This document shows positions 54,330 to 64,000 of a stretch of DNA of 64,000 nucleotides, in pieces. The translations under genes and the position numbers were made by a program. Where the stretch lies: the NCBI GenBank assembly GCA_027006175.1, contig JALTKS010000038.1, positions 88,080 to 152,079 of the forward strand, in the 5' to 3' direction. Source of the stretch: Gammaproteobacteria bacterium. Its GTDB lineage: Bacteria; Pseudomonadota; Gammaproteobacteria; AKS1. The notes under the pieces are model-generated. The model ran no database searches. It was given only the letters and a program-made list of their open reading frames with translations, and was not told the origin of the DNA. Numbering within the stretch: position 1 is the first letter of the stretch; every line of letters starts with the position of its first letter.

Positions 54330-55571
54330 CTATACATTAAAAGCCGGTGCCATAAGCTGTTGTTCCGCTCGGCTTAATCCAACCTTTGTTGCAACCGATT
54401 GCCAATTTTCTACGCTAGCCAGCACTTCATTTTTAATTTGCTGTGCCATTTTTTCATCCAACTGGAATAAATCAATCACTTCCATTGCAAGCTCATAATT
54501 CAGGCTATTATCATTTTCATTTATATTTAAATGCAGACCACCCGCTGGGCTCACAGTGTTTATGTCGTAAGCCGGTGAGAGCAACCAGCCACCCTTGTTA
54601 TAGATAAAACCGTGGTTTCTTAAATGATCATCTGTATTCGAAACTGCAATATTAAATACTATCCGTCTCCATAATTCAGCTAAGTCACTCTTGGTGTTGG
54701 AACCATGATTTGTTAAAAACTCAGCTAATTCCAGATAACTTGCACCCTCTTCACCATCATCATAACCCAGTTGCATCATTGCTGATGTAAAGTGCAAACG
54801 ACTTTCTGCTGTGCGATCAAAACGTCTGGTTAAAAATGTATGATGTTGACTCGCAAATTTATCCAGACGGCATGCCGACATATTAATGCCTGCATCCATT
54901 GCTAATCGGTGCACAACAAATTCCCATGCTCCAATATCATAATGATCATGACCACTTGGAAACTTGGCAATCCATAAATTATTTTCTTTATCAATTATGC
55001 AAGACTTTGGTCTTGCTCCACCAAGTGATGAACCGGGTGAAATTAACATATTCAACCACTTTAAATACTCTGGGTCAGAGATATCTTCCGCATCTTCCAA
55101 CTTAGTTACTGCATACTCAAGTTCAGGTAATGAAGTGACAGGTGGTGCAGCCAACTGTTCATTGTTATCTAAAAAATCACCATCGAAATCTAATTTAAAT
55201 CGCAATGCGCCCATACGGTACATATCATGCACGCCAAGCAGATAATCAGACTCATTCAAAACATGGGGTTTACGTTCTTCCTGACGCGCGATAACCGCCT
55301 CTCGCCTTTTCATCAACAGACGCCCCCAGCGATCTGGGCATGAATCAAGAAAAACACCAAAATTCTGTTGGTCGTTATTATGTTGCTCACCCGAATAAAG
55401 CCGCAATTCAGGGTCAATTTGCTGGGCAAACGTTGACTGCAACCATGCTTGATCATATGCAAAACTAAAATGTTCTTTTGCCTTCACCACCTCTGAGCGC
55501 AATGTACCCACAAGCACCGGCTCATCGAATTCCTGCCAATCAGCAAAAACATAAATTTCACGGCTCATCAT
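54330..55571 (-). CDS. hipA: HipA-type serine/threonine kinase toxin
   Basis: 413 residues. HipA landmarks: N-terminal VYVG-like VGTLRSE, the phosphate loop SSLGGARPKS (about 177-187), WIAKFPS with the ATP lysine, catalytic NTDDHLRNHGF and the metal-binding SPAYDIN. HipA phosphorylates target proteins such as glutamyl-tRNA synthetase and slows growth. Its start overlaps hipB by four bases (or one codon later). It lies outside the island, next to its right border. Confidence 0.88.
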   Translation of the reverse strand: MMSREIYVFADWQEFDEPVLVGTLRSEVVKAKEHFSFAYDQAWLQSTFAQQIDPELRLYSGEQHNNDQQNFGVFLDSCPDRWGRLLMKRREAVIARQEERKPHVLNESDYLLGVHDMYRMGALRFKLDFDGDFLDNNEQLAAPPVTSLPELEYAVTKLEDAEDISDPEYLKWLNMLISPGSSLGGARPKSCIIDKENNLWIAKFPSGHDHYDIGAWEFVVHRLAMDAGINMSACRLDKFASQHHTFLTRRFDRTAESRLHFTSAMMQLGYDDGEEGASYLELAEFLTNHGSNTKSDLAELWRRIVFNIAVSNTDDHLRNHGFIYNKGGWLLSPAYDINTVSPAGGLHLNINENDNSLNYELAMEVIDLFQLDEKMAQQIKNEVLASVENWQSVATKVGLSRAEQQLMAPAFNV

Positions 55572-55879
55572 GATTTACTCATTAACTTAATATCCTGAAG
55601 CTTTCGCCCCAGGACATCATCACTGGCTACCTTGGCAAAATCGTCTACCAGACCAAGCACACCCAGTACTGCCACATAATGGCCAATAGAGACGGATGAG
55701 TCGCCCTGCTCAATTTTCCTGACCGTATTTCGGCTTAAACCCGTACGTTCTGCAATGAGAGACTGGCTATAACCGCGACGTTTACAGGCAAGCTTAATAT
55801 TTTCACCCAAAAGGGATAAAACTTTCTGATTTTTTGGGAAAACAGCAGCACTTCGCTTCTTTTTAGCATAATTGCTCAT
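55568..55879 (-). CDS. hipB: HipB-type antitoxin and repressor
   Basis: 103 residues from ATG 55879 (MSNYAKKKRS). The TTG at 55891 would lie inside the operator and is rejected. Helix-turn-helix: LACKRRGYSQSLIAERTGLSRNTVRKIEQG. The antitoxin is encoded before the toxin with a four-base overlap, the usual hipBA order. The palindrome in front should be its operator. Beyond it the gap to 56206 shows nothing recognisable. Confidence 0.85.
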   Translation of the reverse strand: MSNYAKKKRSAAVFPKNQKVLSLLGENIKLACKRRGYSQSLIAERTGLSRNTVRKIEQGDSSVSIGHYVAVLGVLGLVDDFAKVASDDVLGRKLQDIKLMSKS

Positions 55880-55882
55880 TGT

Positions 55883-55911
55883 AATTACCAAATAGCATTA
55901 ATTTGGTAATT
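55883..55911. promoter_or_regulatory. Operator of hipBA
   Basis: A perfect palindrome AATTACCAAAT-AGCATTA-ATTTGGTAATT, 11-bp arms, 7-base spacer, ending four bases before the hipB start. The size and place fit HipB dimer binding and autorepression. Confidence 0.75.
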
Positions 55912-56206
55912 GTAGTGCTCATATTGTGCTTAGTAAAGGATATGACTAAAACCAAACAGATTTATCTACGAAACCAATGACAAAAGACAAAAATGATTAT
56001 ATCTATCAAAAAACCTATTAATATCGATACAAAAATGTGACGTTTTATGGCTGTAAATTTATGCAAAAAATACAGGCAACAGTCATCGCTAACGGCTTAA
56101 ATTAGCTGAGTATATTCAATCCTGTGCCAACAATATTTGGAATCATGTGGTTTAAAACGTGATAAAATGGTTTGCATTAGAAACTATAAAATAGTGTGTT
56201 ATTGAT

Positions 56207-57526
56207 ATGCGAATAAAAACAAGCTTTGCCGTAATCGGTTTAATTACTAGTGCGCTTCTTAGCAACATCAATACTGCATATGCAAATAATCAAGCTGAAC
56301 AACAGCTCATTTCTATGATCGGAGGTAAACGTCTTCTCTCCTCTTGCCCTCAACTACTTGAGGAATGGGAATATTCAGTATTGGGGTTAATCATACAAGA
56401 GAGAACCTTTCAGCTGAGTCAAGGTAGAGGAATAGCGGCTGATAAGCTACAACCTATTTTGGCAAATGCCGATGCACTCGCCTTTACATGTAATTCTGTG
56501 GAGGTAAAAAACGAGGCCAAACGCTTTCGTAAATTTGTTGCAGAACAGTGGCAGATTCGCTCACTCGCTTTTGGGCAAACCAAGCATTGTTTAAAAAGGT
56601 CATTTGAAAATAAAATGCTCACTGAATATTCTTTAACAGAAGATCGTATAGTGGATACCCCAATTAAAGCAGCTGCAGATTTTGAAAGCGAGGTTCGGGC
56701 AACAACATTTACTAATAGTTTCAGGAAGCTGGTAGGTGATAGAATCATACAAGCCTCTGGCAAAGAACATAACGATGGAATCTATTCGGCAGCAGATAAT
56801 CTAGCTGTTAGTCTTGATAATCAGTGTCGCACAATGCTGGGATCATCCAACCGCTTACTTGAAAAATTCAGCAAACTTTACCAGCAACTCTCTTGGGCTC
56901 CTTATAATGTGAGCGTAAATACAACACAGGAACGACGCTTTGAGTATATACCCAAGAGGTCAGTTTTAGGTACAAGAGAACACGGCGATACAAAACCCAG
57001 CGTCACCACCCGCCATGCCTGTAGTGGTTATGCGCGTAATCAAAAAAATAGTGACCATTCAATTACCTGTAGTCTGGTGCTGCGAAATGATGGTGCAGCA
57101 ATTATTTCAATTGATAACTCATTCTGGAAAAAACTTGGAATAGATACAAAAGAGGAACTACATGCAGCAACATTTCGAATTCTAGACCCATTAAATCGAA
57201 AAGAGACCAACGCCATTCATGTCTCCGGTAAAAATAAAACACACAACCAACAAATCGTTATTCCAGGTGTCGTAGATGCCTTGCGAAAGGCAAAGATGAA
57301 TCAAACAGTTAATATCAAACTTGATCTTAGCCGTAAAGGCAACCGCATTGGTTTGACGGTGATCACTATTAATAAAGACCTAAAACAACCTGCTGTCGTT
57401 GCAGTCAGCGATCTACTTAAAGCCTACGACTATGCATACACCAAACAGAATCTCGATAGTCAGGGCTTGATAAAGCAGGCACTTGATAACTTAAAAAGTA
57501 GTGGAATTTGGAAAGATAAAAGATGA
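56207..57526 (+). CDS. Secreted protein of unknown function
   Basis: 439 residues with a signal peptide ending near NTAYA-NN. Five or so cysteines (SSCPQ, FTCNS, KHCLK, NQCRT, HACSG, ITCSL) suggest disulfides in the periplasm or outside. The first half is helical, the second half strand-rich (LVLRNDGAAIISIDNSFWK, VNIKLDLSRKGNRIGLTVI). No family recognised. Single gene. Confidence 0.6.
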   Translation: MRIKTSFAVIGLITSALLSNINTAYANNQAEQQLISMIGGKRLLSSCPQLLEEWEYSVLGLIIQERTFQLSQGRGIAADKLQPILANADALAFTCNSVEVKNEAKRFRKFVAEQWQIRSLAFGQTKHCLKRSFENKMLTEYSLTEDRIVDTPIKAAADFESEVRATTFTNSFRKLVGDRIIQASGKEHNDGIYSAADNLAVSLDNQCRTMLGSSNRLLEKFSKLYQQLSWAPYNVSVNTTQERRFEYIPKRSVLGTREHGDTKPSVTTRHACSGYARNQKNSDHSITCSLVLRNDGAAIISIDNSFWKKLGIDTKEELHAATFRILDPLNRKETNAIHVSGKNKTHNQQIVIPGVVDALRKAKMNQTVNIKLDLSRKGNRIGLTVITINKDLKQPAVVAVSDLLKAYDYAYTKQNLDSQGLIKQALDNLKSSGIWKDKR

Positions 57527-57684
57527 ATGACCATACAGCGAATTCCAACACAGGTTAAAACAACCTTATAATTTACAATAATTATTTCAAAAAAAGCATG
57601 CTTAAAGTTGCTCTTACAAAGACGCCTCTGAAACTGAAATGACCTTTCTCCCCAACGCTGTACTACGAAAATACTGAGATATTT

Positions 57685-58704
57685 ATGGATCCACTCTCAC
57701 AAGCCGTTCTCGGTGCCAGCCTGTCCCAATCGGTGGCAGGTAAACAAACCACTCAACGTAGTGCGCTCGTCATAGGTGGGCTTGCCGGTATGGCAGCTGA
57801 TCTGGATGTACTAATTCGCTCGAAAGCCGATCCGCTATTGTTTTTAGAGTTTCATCGGCAATTTACGCACTCACTTTTTTTCATTCCTTTTGGCGCCTTA
57901 CTGTCTACTCTCTTTTTTCTCTTCATAATGAAAACAACGTGGTTCCAAAAAAAATGGCCAACCAGCAAATTATCCTTTGCTAAAATCTATTTTTTTTCAT
58001 TTCTTGGCTATGCCACACATGGTCTTTTAGATGCTTGTACTTCTTACGGTACGCAGTTATTTTGGCCTTTTTCAGATGAGCGGATTGCCTGGAATGTCGT
58101 TTCTATCATTGATCCACTTTTTACCTTACCTGTTTTAATTCTTATTGTTGTTGCGGTCTATAAAAATAATACACGCTATGCTCAGGTGGCTTTTGCTTAC
58201 GCCGTGTTATTTTTAAGCCTGGGTGTTTTACAGTACGACCGGGCTATTACTGCTGTACAGCAACTTGCCGATCAACGCGGTCATCAGACCCAGCGTGTAT
58301 TGGCTAAACCCTCTTTTGCAAACCGGCATGTCTGGAAAATAATGTATGAACATAACGGGCGCTACTATGTTGATGCCGTAAAACTAACCAATGATGTGAG
58401 TTACATTGCGGGTACATCTATTCAGAAACTTGATATTAAACGTGATTTACCCTGGTTACAAAATAACACTCAGCATGCCAGAGATATTGAACGTTTCCGT
58501 TGGTTTTCTGACGACTACCTTGCAATCAGCCCAAATGACCCAAACTTTATAATGGATGTACGTTATTCCTTTGTCCCCAACCAGATTAAATGGCTATGGG
58601 GTATTAAGCTCGATCAACGGAATCCAGACTCGCATGTAAAATATAGTATTCAAAGCAGACCAGACAAAGAATCGACTAAGCAGTTTTTTGAACTGGTGTT
58701 TTGA
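57685..58704 (+). CDS. Membrane-bound metal-dependent hydrolase family (YdjM/DUF457-like)
   Basis: 339 residues. It starts MDPLSQAVLGASLSQ, with HRQFTHSLFFIP and GYATHGLLDACTSYGTQ, the paired His/Asp motifs of the YdjM-type family (LexA-regulated in E. coli). Four or five membrane helices end near residue 190, then a soluble domain of about 140 residues. The enzyme activity is predicted, not proven. Ribosome site is weak. Confidence 0.75.
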   Translation: MDPLSQAVLGASLSQSVAGKQTTQRSALVIGGLAGMAADLDVLIRSKADPLLFLEFHRQFTHSLFFIPFGALLSTLFFLFIMKTTWFQKKWPTSKLSFAKIYFFSFLGYATHGLLDACTSYGTQLFWPFSDERIAWNVVSIIDPLFTLPVLILIVVAVYKNNTRYAQVAFAYAVLFLSLGVLQYDRAITAVQQLADQRGHQTQRVLAKPSFANRHVWKIMYEHNGRYYVDAVKLTNDVSYIAGTSIQKLDIKRDLPWLQNNTQHARDIERFRWFSDDYLAISPNDPNFIMDVRYSFVPNQIKWLWGIKLDQRNPDSHVKYSIQSRPDKESTKQFFELVF

Positions 58705-58773
58705 TTTTTTCAATCTGTTTGCTATCAGTGTAAAATAGACATAAACATCGTTAAGATTTGTAAGGTAAATGTA

Positions 58774-59811
58774 ATGAAACTAACGCCCTCAATATTCAGC
58801 ATTATCGTGCTTCTATTTTTAAGCACTCAAGCCTCTGCAACTGTGCGTGAATACTGGGTCGCGGCTGAAAAAGTTGACTGGAACTATGCGCCAAGTGGCA
58901 AGAACCTTATTAAAGAAGATATGGGTATGTCTGTTTGGGGAGAACAGCTTGTTTATAAAAAGTACCGTTACATTGAATACACAGATGCAAGTTTTACTAA
59001 AAAAGTGCCACAGCCTGAATGGATGGGCATTTTAGGCCCTCAATTTCGAGCGATAGAAGGCGATACGTTTAAAATTCATTTTTACAATAAAGCAGACAAG
59101 CCGCTCAGTATCCATCCACATGGCTTGCGCTACGATGAACGAAATGAAGGCGCCGACATGAAAGGTGAAAGTGCCTATGTTTTACCAGGAAAGAAATTCA
59201 CCTATACATGGACAGTCGATCATGAAGCAGCACCTGGTCCCGCAGATCCTTCGTCTATTGTTTGGGCGTACCATTCACATGTTGATTCTGTAACTGAAAT
59301 TTATGATGGCTTGATCGGTTCGATCATTATTACTAAAAAAGGTATGGAACGTTCTGCCAGCGACCCACGACCTCAAGATGTTGATGTCGCCTTTACAAAT
59401 TTATATATGGTGTTTGATGAAAATGGTCGTGAAGCGATTAAACGCACCAAGGGCAAACAAGTACGCCACGAAGTGAGCGAGCACGAAGATGAGGAAGAAG
59501 GTAACCTCAAGCACTCTATCAATGGCTTTATATTCGGTAACCTGAAAGGTCTTACTGCTAAACATGGTGATCGGGTACGTTGGCATTTAATTGGTATGGG
59601 TACCGAAGTAGATTTACATACGGCTCACTGGCATGGCAAAACGGTACTGGATCACGGTCGTCGTACTGATGTTGTTGAATTATTACCAACCAGTATGACC
59701 AGCGTTGATATGATTGCCGATAACCCAGGTAACTGGTTGTATCACTGTCATGTAACGGATCATATTACAGCAGGAATGATTACGCGTTGGACAGTGCTTC
59801 CTAAACAATAA
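58774..59811 (+). CDS. Two-domain multicopper oxidase
   Basis: 345 residues with a signal peptide (to STQASA). Copper motifs: HPHGL, AYHSHV, HTAHWHGK and the type 1 site YHCHVTDHITAGM. All four histidine groups needed for the type 1 and trinuclear centres are present, so it should oxidise a substrate with O2 in the periplasm. Two cupredoxin domains instead of three, as in small laccases and ceruloplasmin-like enzymes. An acidic stretch EHEDEEEG lies between the domains. Substrate unknown. Confidence 0.85.
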   Translation: MKLTPSIFSIIVLLFLSTQASATVREYWVAAEKVDWNYAPSGKNLIKEDMGMSVWGEQLVYKKYRYIEYTDASFTKKVPQPEWMGILGPQFRAIEGDTFKIHFYNKADKPLSIHPHGLRYDERNEGADMKGESAYVLPGKKFTYTWTVDHEAAPGPADPSSIVWAYHSHVDSVTEIYDGLIGSIIITKKGMERSASDPRPQDVDVAFTNLYMVFDENGREAIKRTKGKQVRHEVSEHEDEEEGNLKHSINGFIFGNLKGLTAKHGDRVRWHLIGMGTEVDLHTAHWHGKTVLDHGRRTDVVELLPTSMTSVDMIADNPGNWLYHCHVTDHITAGMITRWTVLPKQ

Positions 59812-59823
59812 TTTTGTTCTATA

Positions 59824-61275
59824 TTAACGCCAGAATTCTGGGCTAAATAAAACCAGTACTGAAAATATCTCCAGCCGGCCCAGTAACATTGCCAATGCTG
59901 AGATCAATTTACCGCCACTGTTTATAGACATAAAATTCTGTGTTACTTCTCCCAGACCCGGACCTAAATTATTCATTGATGTGGCGATTGCAGAAAAGGC
60001 AGTTACCTGATCAACACCCGACACAAACATCATTAAAAGCAATAAGATAATAAATGTTGATGAATAAATACAGAAAAATCCCAAAATATTTTGTCTGATA
60101 TTTTTGACTATTCGATAGCCATCAAACTTAATCGTAAAAATACCATGCGGATGAATAAGCTTTTTTACTTCATATATCGCTAATTTCATCATCATTGCTA
60201 TACGCATAACCTTCATGCCACCCGCGGTAGAACCACCACAACCACCAACAAAACTGATAAGTATCATTAGAAACGGTAAAAATAATGGCCACAAAGAAAA
60301 GTCCGCTAAACCAAAACCGGTACTTGTAACAACAGAAACAATTTCAAAAGCAACATCTCTTAACTGTTCCAGGAATGTTCCCGTATGCATCAATAAGTGC
60401 AAAATCAAAGAAACACTAATAATTGTTAACGTAACAAATACCAGAAAGATTCTAACTTCCGTATTTTTCCAGTAATGCTTCAAATTCATGTCACGTAGTG
60501 CAAGAAAGTGGACACTGAAATTGATACCACCGACCAACATAAAAAAGATTGCAATAAAATCAATCACGTTACTATTAAAATAGCCCATGCTCTGGTCGTG
60601 CGTAGAAAAACCACCTGTTGAAATCGTTGACATGCTATGTGATACCGCATCGAATAATGTCATTCCCGCCAACCAGTATGCGAAAGCACATAGTACGGTT
60701 ATGCCTAAATACATTCCCCATAAAACCTTGGCGCTGTTAACCAGCCGAGGAGTAATTTTTTCCTCTTTCATCGGCCCCGGTGTTTCGGCAAGGTACATTT
60801 TCATGCCACCAATACCAAGCATGGGCATTATTGCAACAGCCAACATGATTAATCCCATGCCGCCAAACCATTGTAATTCCTGCCGATAAAATAAAACTGA
60901 ATAGGGTAAATTATCCAGACCTGTTATAACAGTTGCACCTGTCGTTGTTAGTCCCGATACCGATTCAAAAATAGCGTCCACATATGAAAGCTGCAAGGTA
61001 AAGACAAAAACAGATGCGCCTAATAAACTAATGGCTACCCAGAAAATGACAACAATAAGAAAGCCTTCTCGTCTTCGCATAGAACCCTGTTGTCTACGAA
61101 AAGGGAACCAGAAAAGAAATCCGATAACAAACTGAAAGGTAAGACTGATAACATAGTATTGTGTAATGCCATCATCAGTCCATGTTGATATGAACATTGG
61201 CAATAATAATATTGAACTAAAGACCATAAACAACAAGCCTACAATTCTATAAATTATTTTATAATTTATTCCCAT
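59824..61275 (-). CDS. trkH: Potassium uptake protein TrkH
   Basis: 483 residues, four pore-repeat units. Selectivity-filter sequences TTTGATVI, STGGFST, TSTGFG and NNLGPGLGE are all visible, and the loop GGCGGSTAGGMKVMR is typical. It needs TrkA, not encoded here, to gate K+ uptake driven by the proton or sodium gradient. It is 16 bp downstream of the DUF368 gene in the same direction. Confidence 0.92.
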   Translation of the reverse strand: MGINYKIIYRIVGLLFMVFSSILLLPMFISTWTDDGITQYYVISLTFQFVIGFLFWFPFRRQQGSMRRREGFLIVVIFWVAISLLGASVFVFTLQLSYVDAIFESVSGLTTTGATVITGLDNLPYSVLFYRQELQWFGGMGLIMLAVAIMPMLGIGGMKMYLAETPGPMKEEKITPRLVNSAKVLWGMYLGITVLCAFAYWLAGMTLFDAVSHSMSTISTGGFSTHDQSMGYFNSNVIDFIAIFFMLVGGINFSVHFLALRDMNLKHYWKNTEVRIFLVFVTLTIISVSLILHLLMHTGTFLEQLRDVAFEIVSVVTSTGFGLADFSLWPLFLPFLMILISFVGGCGGSTAGGMKVMRIAMMMKLAIYEVKKLIHPHGIFTIKFDGYRIVKNIRQNILGFFCIYSSTFIILLLLMMFVSGVDQVTAFSAIATSMNNLGPGLGEVTQNFMSINSGGKLISALAMLLGRLEIFSVLVLFSPEFWR

Positions 61276-61291
61276 AGAATGACTTGTTAAA

Positions 61292-62191
61292 TCAATTCAC
61301 CTTTTTATTTGCCATATGGTGTATCACCAATACTAAAACAAGTCCTAATAATATTAATCCGGCAACGAATGGTAACGAGTCCGTACTCCAGCCTGGTAGT
61401 TCAGGTGTACTACCAATCAACTTCTGTTTTCCTGCTACCACTTCATATTGACGCGACTGATACGGCCAAAGTATCCATAAAGAAGCCAATAATACACCTT
61501 TAATAACCAACAAGGTTCGCTGATAAAATTGCTCTAACAAGTATCCTAGTAGGCGTGAAAAACTCGCCAAACCAGTTATTGCCCCTAATATAAAAGGTAT
61601 TAAGATCGATAGGTTTAGTTCACCCACTGCCATTATAATGGTGCTGTACTTCTTCAATAGCAACAACAAAAATGAACCTGACACGCCTGGAAGAATCATG
61701 GCACAAATTGCAATCGCACCAGATAAAAATATAAACCATGCGGCATCCGGTGTTTCTACGGGCACCAGATTAACAATGATTAAACCGCCAAGCGTCCCAA
61801 TCACAAGTGTTACCGCATCACCCGTGTTAAACCCTTTTAACTCCTGAATCAGTACATAAATTGAAGCGAGTATTAAACCGAAAAATAAACCGTAAACATG
61901 TTCAGGGTAATCACGAATTAATTCAGGCAGAGGAATAACGTGTGTAAAAAACCATACGGCAAGCAATAAGCCTGCCAGCAAAGGGAGAATAAAATTAAAA
62001 TGTGGGCGCTGAATAGCTGCTTTTACATCCAGTGTTATACAGGCTTTTATCCATTTAGCATCAAAAGAACGGATCGCGGCTAATAACTTTTCATAAATCC
62101 CTAAAATAAAGGCCATGGTGCCACCACTGACACCGGGAACGAGATCGGCCATTCCCATGCAGAAACCTTTGGCTATCAACTGCCAACGCAA
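61292..62191 (-). CDS. DUF368 polyprenyl-phosphate transporter family
   Basis: 299 residues with about nine hydrophobic segments. Family motifs GMADLVPGVSGGTMAFILGIYE at the N-terminus and the mirrored ILPGVSGSFLLLLL in the middle form an inverted-repeat fold. DUF368 (PopT) proteins were recently shown to return undecaprenyl phosphate across the membrane. It lies between trkH and the GGDEF gene on the same strand, possibly one operon. Confidence 0.88.
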   Translation of the reverse strand: MRWQLIAKGFCMGMADLVPGVSGGTMAFILGIYEKLLAAIRSFDAKWIKACITLDVKAAIQRPHFNFILPLLAGLLLAVWFFTHVIPLPELIRDYPEHVYGLFFGLILASIYVLIQELKGFNTGDAVTLVIGTLGGLIIVNLVPVETPDAAWFIFLSGAIAICAMILPGVSGSFLLLLLKKYSTIIMAVGELNLSILIPFILGAITGLASFSRLLGYLLEQFYQRTLLVIKGVLLASLWILWPYQSRQYEVVAGKQKLIGSTPELPGWSTDSLPFVAGLILLGLVLVLVIHHMANKKVN

Positions 62192-62213
62192 AATGACTCT
62201 CCCATTTATTATT

Positions 62214-64000
62214 CTAATCTAACTCGCTATAACACCGGTTCTTACCGCTGCCTTTCGCCTTATATAAAAACTGATCAGCTCGCTCAAACGCCATCTCGGG
62301 TGTATCACCTTTCTTGAATTGTGTCATGCCACCAGATACTGTAATTTCAACACGCCGTTCGCCATGGTGGAATTCACACTCTTCAACTGCCTTACGAAGC
62401 TTTTCTACCACAGCTTGCGCCTGTGCTACTTCCGTTTCTGGCAGTAACATAACAAATTCTTCTCCACCAAATCGTGCAATAAAATCAGTATCTCTTACTC
62501 TATCCTTAAGTAAAGTCGCAATTGTACTCAATACTTTATCACCGGCTTTGTGTCCGTAGGTATCGTTTACCTTTTTAAAATCGTCTATATCCCAAATAAC
62601 AATGACTAAAGCTGACTGGTAACGGTTCCAACGACTAAACTCATATTCCATTCGTTGATTCCAGGCCAATCTATTAGGTAATTGCGTTAACGCATCCTGC
62701 AATGCATTTTTTTGTTCTTCAATCAGTCTTTCCTGTAAACCTTTCGACTCGGTTTCCAATTGATGTACTTTACTCGCTAGTTCACCAACACGTATCTCCA
62801 TTTGAAGCTTTCTGGTTTCTTCTGTGCTTCTAAATGTTTCAACATGTTCGGTTATCTTACTTAACTTCATGGCAATACTGGTTTTTAAATCAGTGAGATC
62901 AACCGCCTCTTCAACATCTGTTTGAATCTTTTCTACTTCGCCATCAACATCATCACTAAATTTTTTGTTTTCATCAAAAATTGTTTTCTGGTCTTCTGCA
63001 TTATCCTGAATATGCTGATCAAGCATTTGTAATTTTTCAGTGACTTGCTTCAGAAAATCCTGAAAATCATTTTTCTCATGCTCGATTCGTGTACGCATCT
63101 TAATAACAAGATCGGCAATTGACTCCAGCGCCTTAACAACCTCATCTTCTTCTATTCCTTTTGCCCAATCTTCTTTTAGACCTGCAGCGTACTCTTCCAG
63201 ATCTTCTGGGAGATCCAGTCTTTCTAATAATTGGATCAATATTTCATTGATACTTAATGATTGATCAATAAATTCCGGCTGCTTTTCTTCTTCAAGACTT
63301 TCCGTGTTTCTGATAGCACTGCCTGAAGAAATCAGCGCAGCGATACCCTTTACGAGTTGCTGTAAATCTTTTTTATTTTCGATGCGTCTTGTTTTTTCTC
63401 TCAAACTATCCAAATCAGCCGCCACAGGAACGGGGACATCAACTGCCATCAGAAGGTCGGTTAGTATTTGTCTTATAATATCAATGACATCATCTACTGT
63501 TTGTTTCTTTTCTAAAACAACCTGCTCCTGCTTAGGCATCTGCTGATTTTCAGTTTCGGGGCGGGGTTCTTGATTCTTTTTATTTCCTGAAAAAATTCCT
63601 GATAATAAACCTTTTCTTTGTTTTTCTTTTCTTTCACTCTCAGGCAGGCCAATTTTTATCGACTTCTCAATCAGTACTAAAACAGATTCAAATAACTCAA
63701 CTACGCCTGAGTCATCTTTCATGTAATCCAGACGTTTAACAAGTGCTCTTTTTTTCTTATTGACATCATCGGGGAAAGGTAATTTTTCCAGGAGTGTTTT
63801 TATCAGTGCCTTTGCACTAACCGTTTTTACTTCTTTGTCTGTAGCTGTCTCAACAATAATATCGACCATATTTCGAATACGGTCATAGTTTTTCTCACGG
63901 CGTACTGAATTTCTTAGACGCTCTAATTGTTCATCCAGTTTTTTGTTTTTACCGTCAGCAGAAAGGGTTATACGTGATATACAACGGCGTAATAATTGAT
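62214..64000 (-). CDS. GGDEF diguanylate cyclase, N-terminus outside the window
   Basis: The frame stays open past ATG 63869 to the window edge, with in-frame sequence RITLSADGKNKKLDEQLERLR and on, so 63869 is internal and at least 595 residues are coded. The N-terminal region is helical with charged coiled coils (about 250-400 of the visible part). The C-terminal GGDEF domain has DIDDFKKVNDTYGHKAGD and the active GGEEF. It makes cyclic di-GMP. No membrane helix is visible; the N-terminal pattern is like DgcP-type cytoplasmic cyclases. Confidence 0.9.
   Translation of the reverse strand, partial: QLLRRCISRITLSADGKNKKLDEQLERLRNSVRREKNYDRIRNMVDIIVETATDKEVKTVSAKALIKTLLEKLPFPDDVNKKKRALVKRLDYMKDDSGVVELFESVLVLIEKSIKIGLPESERKEKQRKGLLSGIFSGNKKNQEPRPETENQQMPKQEQVVLEKKQTVDDVIDIIRQILTDLLMAVDVPVPVAADLDSLREKTRRIENKKDLQQLVKGIAALISSGSAIRNTESLEEEKQPEFIDQSLSINEILIQLLERLDLPEDLEEYAAGLKEDWAKGIEEDEVVKALESIADLVIKMRTRIEHEKNDFQDFLKQVTEKLQMLDQHIQDNAEDQKTIFDENKKFSDDVDGEVEKIQTDVEEAVDLTDLKTSIAMKLSKITEHVETFRSTEETRKLQMEIRVGELASKVHQLETESKGLQERLIEEQKNALQDALTQLPNRLAWNQRMEYEFSRWNRYQSALVIVIWDIDDFKKVNDTYGHKAGDKVLSTIATLLKDRVRDTDFIARFGGEEFVMLLPETEVAQAQAVVEKLRKAVEECEFHHGERRVEITVSGGMTQFKKGDTPEMAFERADQFLYKAKGSGKNRCYSELD

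Noticed and set aside
54330-55911. hipBA as island cargo
   Set aside because: It lies beyond the attR core and the 99-bp repeat, so it belongs to the flank or to an older insertion.
62214-63869. GGDEF gene complete at ATG 63869
   Set aside because: The frame is open without a stop to base 64000 with helical, charged coding-like sequence, so the true start is outside the window.

Overview
The window reads as a gammaproteobacterial chromosome. The core genes (speA/speE, the torF-glnK-amtB nitrogen block, ubiK, comM/yifB, a membrane-anchored cytochrome c5, trkH, a GGDEF cyclase with a long N-terminal region) are typical of free-living, probably marine, Gammaproteobacteria of moderate GC. I cannot fix the genus; a Thiotrichales or Methylophaga-like relative is only a guess.

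Layout. (1) Bases 1-16,330 are ordinary chromosome: membrane acyltransferase, small membrane and lipoproteins, a GarR-like dehydrogenase, a periplasmic thioredoxin-fold protein, arginine decarboxylase and spermidine synthase facing away from each other, a FetAB-type exporter, a CDGSH protein, a nitrogen-response block with a candidate sigma-54 promoter, UbiK, ComM/YifB, a hydrolase and cytochrome c5. (2) Bases 16,585-53,471 are a 36.9-kb genomic island in a tRNA-Arg(CCG) gene. The two halves of the target tRNA lie at the two island ends and share a 19-bp core. A complete second tRNA-Arg(CCG) sits just inside the left end. (3) Bases 53,499-64,000 are chromosome again: RHS remnant, hipBA, secreted protein, YdjM-like membrane protein, multicopper oxidase, TrkH, DUF368 and the cyclase cut by the window edge.

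The island has a mosaic design. On the left (16.9-24.9 kb) minus-strand genes are separated by short inverted-repeat sites that look like integron attC sites: a possible ADP-ribosyltransferase, a PD-(D/E)XK nuclease with an unknown partner, a secreted DUF4115-like protein, a helical protein, a DUF2971 protein and a SEFIR/TIR protein. In the middle (25.1-35.8 kb) are a type I restriction-modification operon with an embedded AlbA/Schlafen-like gene, and a regulator/excisionase/integrase module. Next (36.4-45.2 kb) comes an AT-rich stretch with lipoproteins, a large membrane protein and an overlapping operon of three genes, two of them tyrosine recombinases; this resembles the published Gamma-Mobile-Trio layout. 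On the right (45.7-51.4 kb) a second attC-like array on the plus strand carries a zinc-ribbon/glycine-zipper plus membrane protein pair, a FRG-domain gene interrupted at an A9 run, and a nuclease-nSTAND NTPase. An IS1182-like element with a 4-bp target duplication follows.

How it may work together (inference): nearly all recognisable cargo belongs to families found in anti-phage defence. No integron integrase is visible, so the arrays look like attC clusters without IntI. Both arrays are headed by the same roughly 75-bp leader (about 80% identical), which suggests a common origin or shared expression signal. The least described parts are the nuclease/partner cassette, the zinc-ribbon/membrane pair, the possible ADP-ribosyltransferase, the shared leader, and a trio of recombinase genes directly next to a cassette array.
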